NCBI RefSeq assembly: GCF_037094495.1
Contig: NZ_CP146612.1
Location: forward strand, 496,001-560,000
DNA length: 64,000 bases
DNA from: Dehalogenimonas sp. W
GTDB lineage: Bacteria > Chloroflexota > Dehalococcoidia > Dehalococcoidales > Dehalococcoidaceae
Reading direction: 5' to 3'
Shown here: positions 25,934 through 34,335 of the stretch, one piece after another
How positions within the stretch are numbered: position 1 is the stretch's first letter
Layout of the letters: each line of letters begins with the position of its first letter
Program-made: the position numbers and the translations under genes
Notes under the pieces: model-generated
Databases searched by the model: none
What the model was told of the DNA's origin: nothing
Seen by the model: the letters and a program-made list of their open reading frames with translations, nothing else

Positions 25934-27313
25934 TTAAGCTCCGGCGGCGGCGATAACCGCCTGGGTCAGGTCATTATCCTGAGTCAGAAAAACAGTCCGC
26001 AGATCAATAATAAAGCGGCCTTCCCAGACGCGCCCCAGTACGGGCGGCGTGCCCAACCGCAAACGGCGGCTGAACTCGTCCATGTTACCCCTGACCGCGA
26101 CGGCAACCAGCTTTGTCGGCAGGGTTTCATCGGGCAGGGAGCCGCCGCCGGCCAGACTTTCACCGTCAATAACCTCAGCGGATAACCCGGCGGCGTTCAA
26201 TAGTCCGGCCATCGCCCACCCCCGCGAGTCAAGTTCTTCAATGGGCGCCGCCATCATGGCATAAGCCGGCAGTTTGCCGGTGTCCCCCTTGAGATATTGC
26301 AACACTGTTGCGGTCAAAGCCACGGCGGCGTATTTATCCACTCTCACCGCCCGAAGCAGCGGATGCTTCCGGAGCTGGTCAATAAACACCTCTTTACCCA
26401 GAATGATGCCGCACTGCGGTCCGCCCAGCAGTTTGTCACCGGAGACACACACCAGATCGGCCCCAGCATCCAATGCCTGCCCGACAGTCGGCTCATGACT
26501 CATACCGTAGCCGGCCGTATCAACCACCGCCCCGCTGCCCAGGTCATAAACGAACGGCAATCCGAAGTTGCCGGCGATTTCCCTGAGTTCGGACAATGCG
26601 GGGTCATGGGTGAAACCGCGCAGAGCAAAGTTGGAACGGTGAACCGACAGCAGCATGGCAGTATTGTCGTTAATAGCCTGCTCAAAATCACGGGCAAAGG
26701 TCTGATTGGTAGTGCCAACCTCACGCATTATGGCGCCGGACTGAGCCATAACGTCCGGCACCCGGAAGCCGCCGCCTATCTGGACCAGCTCTGAGCGGGA
26801 CACAATGACTTCACGGCCTTTGGCCAATGCCGTCAGCACTAACAGAACCGCGGCGGCATTATTGTTGACTACCAGCGCGCTTTCAGCGCCGGTCAGCAGT
26901 GTCAGCAGTTTTTCCATTTCCCGGGCGCGGATACCCCGCTCACCGGTATTGAGATCAAGCTCCAGCGCATAATAGCCGCCCAGAATGTTGGCCAGGGCGG
27001 CCATGGTCTCCGCCGACAACGGCGCCCGACCGAGATTAGTATGCAGAATAATACCGGTGGCATTGATTACCGATTGCAGCAGCCCCGGCCATTCTTCGGC
27101 CAAATGCCTTTTTACCAATTCAGCGACCGCTCCCGGCGCCGGTGTCTTGTTCCCCGAAGCCGCGCTTTGGCGCAGCCGGTCAATGACCGCCCGCACCGCT
27201 TCCGTCACCACCGGATGAGAATAACGTTCAATGGCCGCTGTCAGTGCCGGATCGGCCAACACCTTTTCCACGGCCGGCAGTTTGCGTAATTCATTCTGTA
27301 TTTCGTTGGACAT
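25934..27313 (-). CDS. selA: L-seryl-tRNA(Sec) selenium transferase SelA
   Basis: 459 residues, a PLP enzyme. [16 protein letters not shown] and [44 protein letters not shown] match SelA; the PLP lysine is in [17 protein letters not shown]. It converts seryl-tRNA(Sec) to selenocysteinyl-tRNA(Sec) with selenophosphate. It lies between selD (10 bases upstream) and selB (3 bases downstream) and is co-transcribed with them. Confidence 0.97.
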   Translation of the reverse strand: MSNEIQNELRKLPAVEKVLADPALTAAIERYSHPVVTEAVRAVIDRLRQSAASGNKTPAPGAVAELVKRHLAEEWPGLLQSVINATGIILHTNLGRAPLSAETMAALANILGGYYALELDLNTGERGIRAREMEKLLTLLTGAESALVVNNNAAAVLLVLTALAKGREVIVSRSELVQIGGGFRVPDVMAQSGAIMREVGTTNQTFARDFEQAINDNTAMLLSVHRSNFALRGFTHDPALSELREIAGNFGLPFVYDLGSGAVVDTAGYGMSHEPTVGQALDAGADLVCVSGDKLLGGPQCGIILGKEVFIDQLRKHPLLRAVRVDKYAAVALTATVLQYLKGDTGKLPAYAMMAAPIEELDSRGWAMAGLLNAAGLSAEVIDGESLAGGGSLPDETLPTKLVAVAVRGNMDEFSRRLRLGTPPVLGRVWEGRFIIDLRTVFLTQDNDLTQAVIAAAGA

Positions 27314-27323
27314 TCTTCAGCCC

Positions 27324-28367
27324 CTATTCGGTAATGACTATGCGCCCTGTTGGTTCAGCCAGAACCTCACCGATGATGGAAGTCTCAGAAAAACCTTGAT
27401 TCTGAATACGTTCCACCATTATGTCAGCCGTCTCCGGAGAAGTGGCGATGAGCAAGCCGCCGGATGTTTGCGGATCAAACAGCACATCCAGCATCCATTC
27501 CTCCAGCGTAAATAACGGATCCATTATCCCCAGGCGGTATTCCCGGTTGGAGTAAGCCCCGCCCGGTACCAGGCCGGCTTCCGCCCACTGCTGTACGCCG
27601 GCCATCAGCGGTATCCGACTGAAGGACAGATTGAAAGACACCTCACCCAGGCTGATCATTTCGGCGGCATGGCCGATGAGCCCGAAGCCGGTGATATCAG
27701 TAGCCGCATGAGCCCCCAGTTCGGTCATCACCTCTGCCGCTGCTTTGTTGAGCGCCGCCATCTGGTTGATGACCGCGGACATTGCCTCAGCCTCCAGCAA
27801 ATCCGCCTTCAGCGCAGTATTAAGGATACCTGTACCCAGCGGCTTGGTCAGTATCAGTTTGTCGCCGGGCCGGGCACCGCCCTTGGTCAGCACCCGCTCT
27901 GGATGGACCACACCGGTCACCGACAACCCGAACTTAATTTCCTGGTCTTTAACCGAATGGCCGCCCACCAGCGCACATCCGGCTTCATCCAGCTTGGACA
28001 ATGCCCCGGCCAGTATCTGCCGCAGGACTTCAATATCGGTAGTCTCAAGCGGAAAGCCGACAAAGCTCATCGCCGTCACCGGGCGCCCGCCCATGGCATA
28101 GACATCAGAGAGTGAATTAGCCGCTGCGACCTGGCCGAAAGCAAATGGATCGTCTACCACCGGTGTAATGACGTCAATCGTCTGCACCAGGGCAATTTCA
28201 GGCGTAAGCTTATACACCCCGGCGTCGTCAGCCTTTTCCAGACCGACCATAACTTCGGGATAAGACTTGATAGGCAAGCCGCAAAGCGCTTTTGAAAGGT
28301 CACCCGGACCTATCTTGGCCGCTCAGCCGGAGTACGCAGAGTATTCGGTCAGGCGTTTATCATCCAT
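27324..28367 (-). CDS. selD: Selenide water dikinase SelD, itself a selenoprotein (Sec15)
   Basis: From the ATG at 28367 (AGGGGGTGA upstream) the frame reads MDDKRLTEYSAYSG, TGA at 28325-28323, then AAKIGPGDLSKALCGLPIKS and the full SelD fold (DDAGVYKL; TQTIDVITPVVDDPFAFGQVAAANSLSDVYAMGG; VGGHSVKD; TDITGFGLIGHA). The UGA falls exactly at the catalytic Cys/Sec of SelD (SG[C/U]xxK), so it encodes selenocysteine; a standard caller starts the gene later at 28277. The complete protein is 347 residues. SelD makes selenophosphate from selenide and ATP for SelA. A small hairpin follows the UGA. Confidence 0.95.
28294..28314 (-). promoter_or_regulatory. Candidate SECIS hairpin of selD
   Basis: Nine to thirty bases after the UGA, the minus strand can fold as AGGTC-CGGGT-GACCT, extended below by GA/TC across a T-T mismatch. 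The G-rich loop and the position fit a bacterial SECIS element that SelB binds. Folding was judged by eye only. Confidence 0.5.
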
Positions 28368-28402
28368 GCGGCTCACCCCCTTTCGTGCCTGAGTGGGGTA
28401 GA

Positions 28403-28497
28403 TGGCGGAGGGGAAGGGAATCGAACCCCCCGCGGCGGTTTGCGCCGCCGCCTACGGTTTTGAAGACCGCGAGGCCCACCAGAGCCTATCCGCCTCC
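28403..28497 (-). tRNA. selC: tRNA-Sec (anticodon UCA)
   Basis: 95 nt, with the long extra arm (GGCGGCGG...CCGCCGC region) and a T arm GTTCGATTC. The anticodon loop CTTCAAA carries UCA (28463-28461 on the minus strand), reading UGA. The 3' CCA is encoded. The acceptor stem is of the long bacterial tRNA-Sec type with one apparent C-C mismatch. It lies 36 bases upstream of selD, first in the sel locus. Confidence 0.95.
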
Positions 28498-28571
28498 ACT
28501 AGAGGGGTATTATAGCATAAGATATTGGGATTGACGCCAGTAGGTATTACCACTCAGGGTCAGTCAGGGTT

Positions 28572-28898
28572 TCATTTCCAAATCCGCCTGACTGCTTGAA
28601 CCCCCATCAGTAATCCGATAACGGCTAGAACGATAGGTATCATCACATACGATACGCCGTTCAACCACAGAATCAGGCCAAATACTACTAGGGTAATCCC
28701 GACAAATGCTTTGGTTAGTTCCGCGTTTATCCAATGGAGACCCGCCAGAAATAGCGCTAACCCCGGTAGACCGAAAAATACCCAGATAGCCACTACACCA
28801 GAGAATTCCACGCGTTCAACTGTCACCCATAAAGCCAGGGCAAGCATGGAGATTCCGGTAACAATGCTCGCTCCGATTTCAATTTTTCCCCGTTTCAA
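28572..28898 (-). CDS. Small four-span membrane protein, unknown
   Basis: 108 residues, almost entirely hydrophobic, four predicted spans. It contains the segment WVFFGLPGLALFLAGLHWI, which resembles the FGIPG...GxxLL motif of the paralogs at 32958-33317, 33908-34255 and 35547-36038. The start is TTG, overlapping the stop of the upstream gene (TTGA). It is the last gene in a run of coupled minus-strand genes from 31125 down. No function can be assigned. Confidence 0.65.
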   Translation of the reverse strand: MKRGKIEIGASIVTGISMLALALWVTVERVEFSGVVAIWVFFGLPGLALFLAGLHWINAELTKAFVGITLVVFGLILWLNGVSYVMIPIVLAVIGLLMGVQAVRRIWK

Positions 28899-29740
28899 AC
28901 CTGACTATCCTCCCGATACCCCGCTCGCCTCAACCAGTAATAGACACCCGCGCCAATCAATAACCCCGTTGCGATAATGCCGGCGTACATCAGCCACTGA
29001 CTCAAGGGAATGGGGATTGAGGTTACGTTAGGGTACATATGCACAATCTTACCGGTCTCAAGGTTGACCATCACTTCAAGACCTTTCACTGTGCCTTCAA
29101 GATAATATGTCTTCTCATCGCGATAAGGTGGGTTATATATGTCCCCTTTGAATTTATATTCTTTATTAAAGGTGAAAGTGATGAATACTCCCGGTCTGCC
29201 GGTATCTTCACCTCCTGAACGCGGCAACATCCCGTCCATCCGGGCAATATCGTAAGGTTTACCATCAAGAAATGCGGCAACCAACGGGTCAGCCAGCGCC
29301 AAGTCCAATCCCCGTTGTTCCTGAAATTCGGTCAGCGCCACCCGCCCCATGATAGGCAACTTGTCTATGCCGCTGTCTATCAGATAGTAACCGACAACCT
29401 TCGTGATTGAGCTATTAACGAAAACCATAAGCTGCGCAACCTCATGACCACGGAATTGGAAGCGCTCGGTGAAAACCAGCGTTATCTCAATTTCACCGGT
29501 TGGCACGGGTGGCGGCGGTGGCACTGTGGACTTTGAAAACTGTGGCCCGCTATATACATAAAGTTTTATATCAGCGATAATATACTGCCTTCCATCCAGC
29601 AGTTCCGCTACTTCTGCATTGCCCTCCGCAACAGCCAGCGCCTGGTCGACATCTTCATCCGAGACTTGTGCCGCAATCGTTATTGGAAAAGCGGCGGAGG
29701 TCATCATCATCAATATTAAAGTCGCAACAAGCCGTTTCAT
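28895..29740 (-). CDS. Secreted/anchored protein with duplicated PepSY-like domain
   Basis: About 281 residues from the ATG at 29740 that overlaps the previous stop (ATGA). Signal peptide (MKRLVATLILMMMTSAAFPI), two tandem repeats of about 110 residues, each starting QALAVAEGNAEVAELLDGRQYII or LALADPLVAAFLDGKPYDI and ending in beta strands, then a C-terminal membrane span. The protein is therefore external with a C-terminal anchor. The same domain appears once in the product of 34336-35142. I do not recognise an exact family; PepSY-like is a guess from the layout. Confidence 0.65.
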   Translation of the reverse strand: MKRLVATLILMMMTSAAFPITIAAQVSDEDVDQALAVAEGNAEVAELLDGRQYIIADIKLYVYSGPQFSKSTVPPPPPVPTGEIEITLVFTERFQFRGHEVAQLMVFVNSSITKVVGYYLIDSGIDKLPIMGRVALTEFQEQRGLDLALADPLVAAFLDGKPYDIARMDGMLPRSGGEDTGRPGVFITFTFNKEYKFKGDIYNPPYRDEKTYYLEGTVKGLEVMVNLETGKIVHMYPNVTSIPIPLSQWLMYAGIIATGLLIGAGVYYWLRRAGYREDSQV

Positions 29741-30231
29741 TTTCTGACGCTCCAGGCTTTTGGCAGAGACTTGGCCACTGTCCATGCCCCCAACCCCAGA
29801 AGTGCCGCTAAAAGAAGCAGTATGGCGCCGTACCAGGCAGACATTTCATAATTTATAACGAGGGCGCTGATACCGGGAATTATCAGCATCACCGCCGCCG
29901 TTGCCACCAGCGATGCCCCAAGCAGCGGCCGCCGCCGGGTAACCAGCCATGCTGCCGCCAAAGGCAAGGCGTAAACCAATCCGTAGCCGGAACCGCCATA
30001 TTTGAGTGTGACAAACACGGTGAAACCAAGAATAATCGCTGTTGGAACAGCTATGATTACCAGCCCCGCTTTCCTGAGTTGATGCCGCGCCGCTTCAACT
30101 TCATCCGTATCCTGAGAACGCTTGAACGCTCTGACTTTCAGCATTGAATACCGGAAACTGAGCAACAAAAGCAACCACAAGACTATCTGCGGTAGAAGGA
30201 TGAATAACATCTGTTGAGTAGCAGCGCTCAT
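29737..30231 (-). CDS. Membrane protein, unknown
   Basis: 164 residues from the ATG at 30231, chosen because it overlaps the preceding stop codon by four bases (ATGA). One N-terminal span, a polar stretch rich in charged residues (FKRSQDTDEVEAARHQLRK), then four to five further spans. It is part of a tightly coupled run with 30228-30785 upstream and 28895-29740 downstream. No recognisable domain. Confidence 0.65.
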   Translation of the reverse strand: MSAATQQMLFILLPQIVLWLLLLLSFRYSMLKVRAFKRSQDTDEVEAARHQLRKAGLVIIAVPTAIILGFTVFVTLKYGGSGYGLVYALPLAAAWLVTRRRPLLGASLVATAAVMLIIPGISALVINYEMSAWYGAILLLLAALLGLGAWTVAKSLPKAWSVRK

Positions 30232-30785
30232 GATTTGACCACCATCCCGAGGCATGAACCACCGAAAATTCCGGTCAAGCTCCATCCGAGTACATACATC
30301 GGAGTGAGCCCTGAATACAGGGGAGCAGTAACAAATTGTGCTATCCCGAATCCAAGAAGGCCCGCGATAGCTAGGCGAACAGCAAGACGCTTCCCATCCA
30401 AAACCATTCCTAAAGCTGCGCCTGTTCCTGCCCCGATTGCGGCACCTAAAAAGAACATGTGCCAGGTTTCTGTCCCGAAGCGGTCACTAAAAGATTCAAA
30501 TCCAATTGAAGTAAGTAAAACATACAGGGGTAAAATCATGGTGAAATAAACAATGATAAAACCGGAAGCTCCCCAAAATGCTAGAGAAGCTAGTTGTCTT
30601 TTTGTTATTTTTAACGATATGCCAAGTGCGATACCGCCAAAGGCCCCCATGAGCACCGGGATAAGCATGAGGGCTCCGGAAAATAGCCGTGCTCCGATGA
30701 AACCACCTAACCCGAAACCGACGGCTCCAAGTATTGTTGATTTTAAAAACTGCATTTTTAACTTTAGCCTGTCATTACCATTCAT
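30228..30785 (-). CDS. Glycine-rich multi-span membrane protein, unknown
   Basis: 185 residues with about five hydrophobic segments rich in Gly and small residues (GAVGFGLGGFIGARLFSGALML; GAAIGAGTGAALGMVLDGKRLAVRLAI). Such glycine patterning resembles permease-like or glycine-zipper membrane proteins. It overlaps the gene upstream (30775-31125) by 11 bases and the one downstream by four, so all are co-translated. Function unknown. Confidence 0.65.
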   Translation of the reverse strand: MNGNDRLKLKMQFLKSTILGAVGFGLGGFIGARLFSGALMLIPVLMGAFGGIALGISLKITKRQLASLAFWGASGFIIVYFTMILPLYVLLTSIGFESFSDRFGTETWHMFFLGAAIGAGTGAALGMVLDGKRLAVRLAIAGLLGFGIAQFVTAPLYSGLTPMYVLGWSLTGIFGGSCLGMVVKS

Positions 30786-31125
30786 TGTAAAACCGGAAAT
30801 TGTTATTCAATATGCTCAACAACAATGAGCCAATAAACAAGGAAAAGAGTATGTATGCCGTATATTTCATATAACTGAAAAATGGAAAACCACGATGTCT
30901 TTTATTGACTATCGCCAGAACGGTCAATATTCCTGCTACGCCGTTTCCTATCAAAAACCAGGTGAACCAGCTGCGATCATGACCGAACGTACCCGCTCCC
31001 CAAATAAAGCTGATAAAAACGAAATAGAAATATGCCAAAACGCTCGCGTAGCGCCAATAGTATGCGCTCACGATCAATAATATACTTAATATGCCTGTGA
31101 CGATGGCGAAACCTGTTAAAGTCAT
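30775..31125 (-). CDS. Small membrane protein, unknown (duplicated copy 1)
   Basis: 116 residues, four predicted spans, beginning MTLTGFAIVTGILSILLIVS. It is nearly identical over its first 95 residues to the product of 31887-32225, including AYYWRYASVLAYFYFVFI and RSWFTWFLIGNGVAGILTVL. The copies diverge at the C-terminus and in flanking DNA. It is followed by a coupled gene (30228-30785). Unknown function; the strong conservation of both copies suggests a recent duplication. Confidence 0.7.
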   Translation of the reverse strand: MTLTGFAIVTGILSILLIVSAYYWRYASVLAYFYFVFISFIWGAGTFGHDRSWFTWFLIGNGVAGILTVLAIVNKRHRGFPFFSYMKYTAYILFSLFIGSLLLSILNNNFRFYNEW

Positions 31126-31213
31126 CTCCGTCAGATACCCTCTTCGTTATTTCAACTTAACCCGGAGTTTCACGACCAAAGCGATAGAAATCATGAGTGG
31201 TGGAGTTCATTGT

Positions 31214-31474
31214 CTACTTGTCCTTTTTGTTTGCTGTGGTCTTTAAAACTATCAACGAAATCATAAATACTACTCCCGCCATTGCTGCGTTAATTATCGG
31301 CAACAGGCTCGGTTCGATACTGATAATTAGGCCCATATAACTGAAAAATATCACACCACTGGCGATTGCAGAGACAAGCACGTAGCCCTTTGCCCGTTTG
31401 ATCAACAGGTATATACAGACCGGAATCCAGCCGAAAGTGTAGGTCAAATACAATCCAAGACCGAATACGTTCAT
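31214..31474 (-). CDS. Small membrane protein, unknown
   Basis: 86 residues with three predicted spans and a basic C-terminus (TTANKKDK). It lies between 31493-31741 and 30775-31125 on the same strand. It has no counterpart in the second duplicated unit at 31887-32480. No recognisable family. Confidence 0.55.
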   Translation of the reverse strand: MNVFGLGLYLTYTFGWIPVCIYLLIKRAKGYVLVSAIASGVIFFSYMGLIISIEPSLLPIINAAMAGVVFMISLIVLKTTANKKDK

Positions 31475-31492
31475 CTTTTTATCGCCTTTTCA

Positions 31493-31741
31493 TCATTTCA
31501 AAATAATCCTGGCTTTTTTAGCCAATGCGAATGAGATGATTGACCCTGTAATGCCTATTCCGACAAAGGCGGCATTACCAAATCCCAACCCAAATCCAGA
31601 AATCAAGGTCCAGACACCAACTACAATTAGAAATACAAAATAGCCCAAACTAAGTTGAATGTAGTGAGGTTTCTTGACTGCCAATACCAACAGTACAACA
31701 CTGTAAGCCGCAACTCCGGAGATAACAAGCAAAGCGCCCAT
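31493..31741 (-). CDS. Small membrane protein, unknown (intact copy; degenerate copy at 32267-32480)
   Basis: 82 residues, three spans, with the segment KKPHYIQLSLGYFVFLIVVGV. The region 32267-32480 encodes a frameshifted relative (RKPYYIHFELGYFLFLVIAWV), so this gene belongs to a duplicated unit. It is the first gene of the minus-strand run and faces the divergent leader copy at 31784-31858. Function unknown. Confidence 0.6.
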   Translation of the reverse strand: MGALLVISGVAAYSVVLLVLAVKKPHYIQLSLGYFVFLIVVGVWTLISGFGLGFGNAAFVGIGITGSIISFALAKKARIILK

Positions 31742-31783
31742 CTCAGATTACATCGCATGGCAAATAGACTTAAATCGATCCAT

Positions 31784-31858
31784 GCTTATGATACAATTGG
31801 CGAAGGGTTAATACATGGGCCTTTAGGCCTAAAAAAGAGCGAAAAAGAGGAATTGTTG
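31784..31858 (+). repeat. Kinase leader repeat, copy A
   Basis: First of five copies of a plus-strand leader: GCTTATGATACAATTG (a -10-like box), a short variable spacer, GGGCCTTTAGGCC hairpin, an A-rich stretch with AAGAGG ribosome site and a TTG start codon followed by AACAT. After that, similarity to the kinase gene at 37386 ends. The other copies are at 33737, 35265, 36306 and 37325. Confidence 0.8.
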
Positions 31859-31886
31859 AACATTCCCCGGTCTCCCAATAATCTGA

Positions 31887-32225
31887 CTAAAAACGGAATA
31901 ATGTATCCAACATGGCCATAATAAACGAGATAATAATCAGTGAAAAGAGAATATAAGCCGTATATTTCATATAACTGAAAAATGGAAAACCATGATGTCT
32001 TTTATTGACTATCGCCAGAACGGTCAATATTCCTGCTACGCCGTTTCCTATCAAAAACCAGGTGAACCAGCTGCGCTCATGACCGACCGTGCCTGCTCCC
32101 CAAATAAGGCCGATAAAAACGAAATAGAAGTACGCCAAAACGCTCGCGTAGCGCCAATAGTATGCGCTCACGATCAATAATATGCTCAATATACCCGTCA
32201 TGATGGCTAATTCCGTTAGGGTCAT
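31887..32225 (-). CDS. Small membrane protein, unknown (duplicated copy 2)
   Basis: 112 residues, nearly identical to the protein of 30775-31125 for the first 95 positions and different at the C-terminus (IISFIMAMLDTLFRF). It is bounded by leader copy A on the plus strand and by a degenerate partner gene (32267-32480). Transcription is minus-strand. The nucleotide match extends into the upstream region, as expected of a tandem duplication. Confidence 0.65.
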   Translation of the reverse strand: MTLTELAIMTGILSILLIVSAYYWRYASVLAYFYFVFIGLIWGAGTVGHERSWFTWFLIGNGVAGILTVLAIVNKRHHGFPFFSYMKYTAYILFSLIIISFIMAMLDTLFRF

Positions 32226-32266
32226 CGCTTTGAGATACCTCTCTCAAATCAGCTTAATCCGGAATT

Positions 32267-32480
32267 TCACCGCCAAACTAACGATCCGGCAACGCTTATT
32301 CCGACGATTGATAGATTGACTACTCTAAACCCGTCGAAAAGCCCACCCACGACCCAGGCTATGACCAGAAACAGAAAATATCCCAGCTCAAAATGAATGT
32401 AATACGGTTTTCGGAGTGATAAGACCGGCAATACGACGCCGTAAAGTGCAAAGGGGGAGATAAATGATTAAAGCGCCCAT
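32267..32480 (-). pseudogene. Frameshifted copy of the 82-residue membrane protein gene
   Basis: The ATG at 32480 reads MGALII like the intact gene at 31493-31741, then one frameshift near 32450 is needed to continue as ALYGVVLPVLSLRKPYYIHF and on to a TGA at 32267. Similarity to the intact copy runs through nearly the whole length. It is therefore a decayed duplicate, adjacent to copy 2 of the 116-residue gene as in the original order. Confidence 0.7.
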
Positions 32481-32574
32481 CTGAAGGGTCCTTTCCGTTC
32501 GCACCGCTTACCCACCGCCGTTTCCTCTCCCCGCCTTCTTTTCAAGAAGCGGCTTTCCAATAATGTGAATTCGC

Positions 32575-32940
32575 TCATCCAGGCGCTTTTCTATACAAAT
32601 AAACGTGCCAGGCTAGACCTGCATAGTAGAACGCCATATTCAAGAATGTAGCTTGCGAGAAGCTTCTATTCAATAGCCATGGATCGCCCATCATGCCTAC
32701 CCATGCTGCGAAGATAAGGGGGCCATTTATAATAGCCGCGAATACCCCGCCAATAAAGGGCAAACGCATGGCTGTCCATAATCCGAATAGCATTGGAGAA
32801 ACAATAATGAAACCATACACGGGATCTGTAAGAAATCCATAGCTAAGTTTAGAAATACTTAATCCGGCAAACACCTGTAATACAGATGCAAACAGCATTA
32901 ATAATAATCCAAAATTGCGTGCCTTGCGGGATTTATCCAT
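32575..32940 (-). CDS. Small membrane protein, unknown
   Basis: 121 residues from the ATG at 32940, which has GGAAGG upstream. A short basic N-terminus (MDKSRKARN) is followed by three to four spans and a basic end (YLYRKAPG). It begins 17 bases after 32958-33317 ends and is probably co-transcribed with it. Nothing recognisable. Confidence 0.6.
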   Translation of the reverse strand: MDKSRKARNFGLLLMLFASVLQVFAGLSISKLSYGFLTDPVYGFIIVSPMLFGLWTAMRLPFIGGVFAAIINGPLIFAAWVGMMGDPWLLNRSFSQATFLNMAFYYAGLAWHVYLYRKAPG

Positions 32941-32957
32941 CAGTATGCCTTCCAAAT

Positions 32958-33317
32958 TTATACATTCTTCCCGTTCCGCCGCCTATCCTTCGCCAGCAAC
33001 TGCACACCATGAAACATCAGTATTATTCCCGGTATTCCAAAGAAAAATATTGCGAAATAGTCCAATAGAGGGTTTTCGCTAACCTTCATAAGAAAATATG
33101 CTGCAACGAAAGCCGTTACGCTCCAGAAAAACGCCCATAGTGCCTCATGAATTTGATATGCCGCATAACTTATCAACAATAATCCTATGAATCCGGTTAT
33201 AAAGCCCCAGCCCCCGATTGGGATAATGCTGAGTTTCCCAGCCATTAGAGCCTGCGACGCAATCAAAAGGGCAATTCCGATCGTGCCCGTTATCGCTATT
33301 CTTTGACCTTTTCCCAT
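32958..33317 (-). CDS. Small membrane protein of a local paralog family
   Basis: 119 residues, four spans. Contains GLLLISYAAYQIHEALWAFFW and FFFGIPGIILMFHGVQLLAKDRRR. The same pattern (LLISYAxYQxHExLxAFFW ... GIPGxxLxxxGxxLLxK) occurs at 33908-34255 and, more diverged, at 35547-36038, so these genes form a local family. They are all on the minus strand and in the block punctuated by kinase leader repeats. Function unknown. Confidence 0.6.
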   Translation of the reverse strand: MGKGQRIAITGTIGIALLIASQALMAGKLSIIPIGGWGFITGFIGLLLISYAAYQIHEALWAFFWSVTAFVAAYFLMKVSENPLLDYFAIFFFGIPGIILMFHGVQLLAKDRRRNGKNV

Positions 33318-33355
33318 TTCACTCCACTCCGGCGATGCTCCCTAAGATTTGAGCG

Positions 33356-33679
33356 CTAATTTTTAGATAGTATTAGAATCACTGCCCCAATCAGCATAAG
33401 TGAAGCGAAAGCTAGCATTAACGAACCTATCAACCGGCTGGCGTCATAATTGTTAAATATAAGAGCTAACGATGCTGCAATGGCAAGTAAAGATAGAATA
33501 ATCGCCAGGCCTCCTCCAATACGCGGACTATTCAATGCCATTAGCGAAGCCATAAGAAACCCATAACTCAGAATCGCTCCTGACCAAAAAGGTCCACCTA
33601 TTCCCACAGCCACAACAACGGATACAGATGAGGTAACCCACATTATGGTTCTCCCGGATTTTCGGGGAATGGTTATCAT
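33356..33679 (-). CDS. Small membrane protein, unknown
   Basis: About 107 residues from the ATG at 33679, which has GGAG seven bases upstream; an ORF extends to 33736 into leader copy B. A basic N-terminus (MITIPRKSGRTI) is followed by three hydrophobic segments. It is transcribed divergently from leader copy B. No family recognised. Confidence 0.5.
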   Translation of the reverse strand: MITIPRKSGRTIMWVTSSVSVVVAVGIGGPFWSGAILSYGFLMASLMALNSPRIGGGLAIILSLLAIAASLALIFNNYDASRLIGSLMLAFASLMLIGAVILILSKN

Positions 33680-33736
33680 TGAGATGCTCCAACTGGCCAT
33701 CCGCCAATGCTTATGGAGAATGCCAAGCCTTTCCAC

Positions 33737-33810
33737 GCTTATGATACAATTGGCAAAAGCCCCGCAACAGGGCCTTTAGGCCCATAAAAGAGCTAAAAAG
33801 AGGAATTTTG
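33737..33810 (+). repeat. Kinase leader repeat, copy B
   Basis: GCTTATGATACAATTGG, variable spacer with CGCAACA, GGGCCTTTAGGCCC hairpin, then AAGAGGA and TTG. The kinase-like reading frame (LNIREMGRH) continues for about 9-10 codons, then departs. Copies B and C also share upstream sequence (GAATGCcaagCCTTTCC-like). Confidence 0.8.
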
Positions 33811-33907
33811 AACATCAGGGAGATGGGACGCCACCCCAGCCGGGTCAATCGCCGTCACCTGCCTTCAGGTTCATATCGTTGTACACCATGCAAGTCATTG
33901 TCGTTCC

Positions 33908-34255
33908 CTATTTTGAGGATGCCCTCCGGCGTTTGAACAACAGCCGAAGGCCAAACACTAACAGCCCTGCCCCTGGGATTCCCATCAGCAATATGGCCAA
34001 TATATCCGTTCCGTAATTTTCGCTGATACTTAGCCAATGAAGTGCGGATGCCAGAAACAGACTTCCCCAGAAAAAGGCCAGCAGTACTTCATGAACTTGG
34101 TATAGAGCATAGCTTATCAGCAACAGGCCTAATAAACCTGGTACGATGCCCAAAACCGCATAGAAACCTAGCTCGCCGACCATCCACAGCCATGACAAGG
34201 CAATCAGCGCGATTCCGGAAGCGGCGATAAATAAATATCTTTGCAATTTATTCAC
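33908..34255 (-). CDS. Small membrane protein of a local paralog family
   Basis: 115 residues, four spans; LLGLLLISYALYQVHEVLLA and LLMGIPGAGLLVFGLRLLFK align with the product of 32958-33317. A basic tail (RRRASSK) suggests a cytoplasmic C-terminus. The gene stands alone between leader copy B and 34336-35142. Function unknown. Confidence 0.6.
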   Translation of the reverse strand: MNKLQRYLFIAASGIALIALSWLWMVGELGFYAVLGIVPGLLGLLLISYALYQVHEVLLAFFWGSLFLASALHWLSISENYGTDILAILLMGIPGAGLLVFGLRLLFKRRRASSK

Positions 34256-34335
34256 TTTGTAACTGCTTTATAGATTTTCAACTTTGCCGTTTTGCGTTTC
34301 ATTTTATCGTTCCTCTCTTATTGGTATATTATTAT

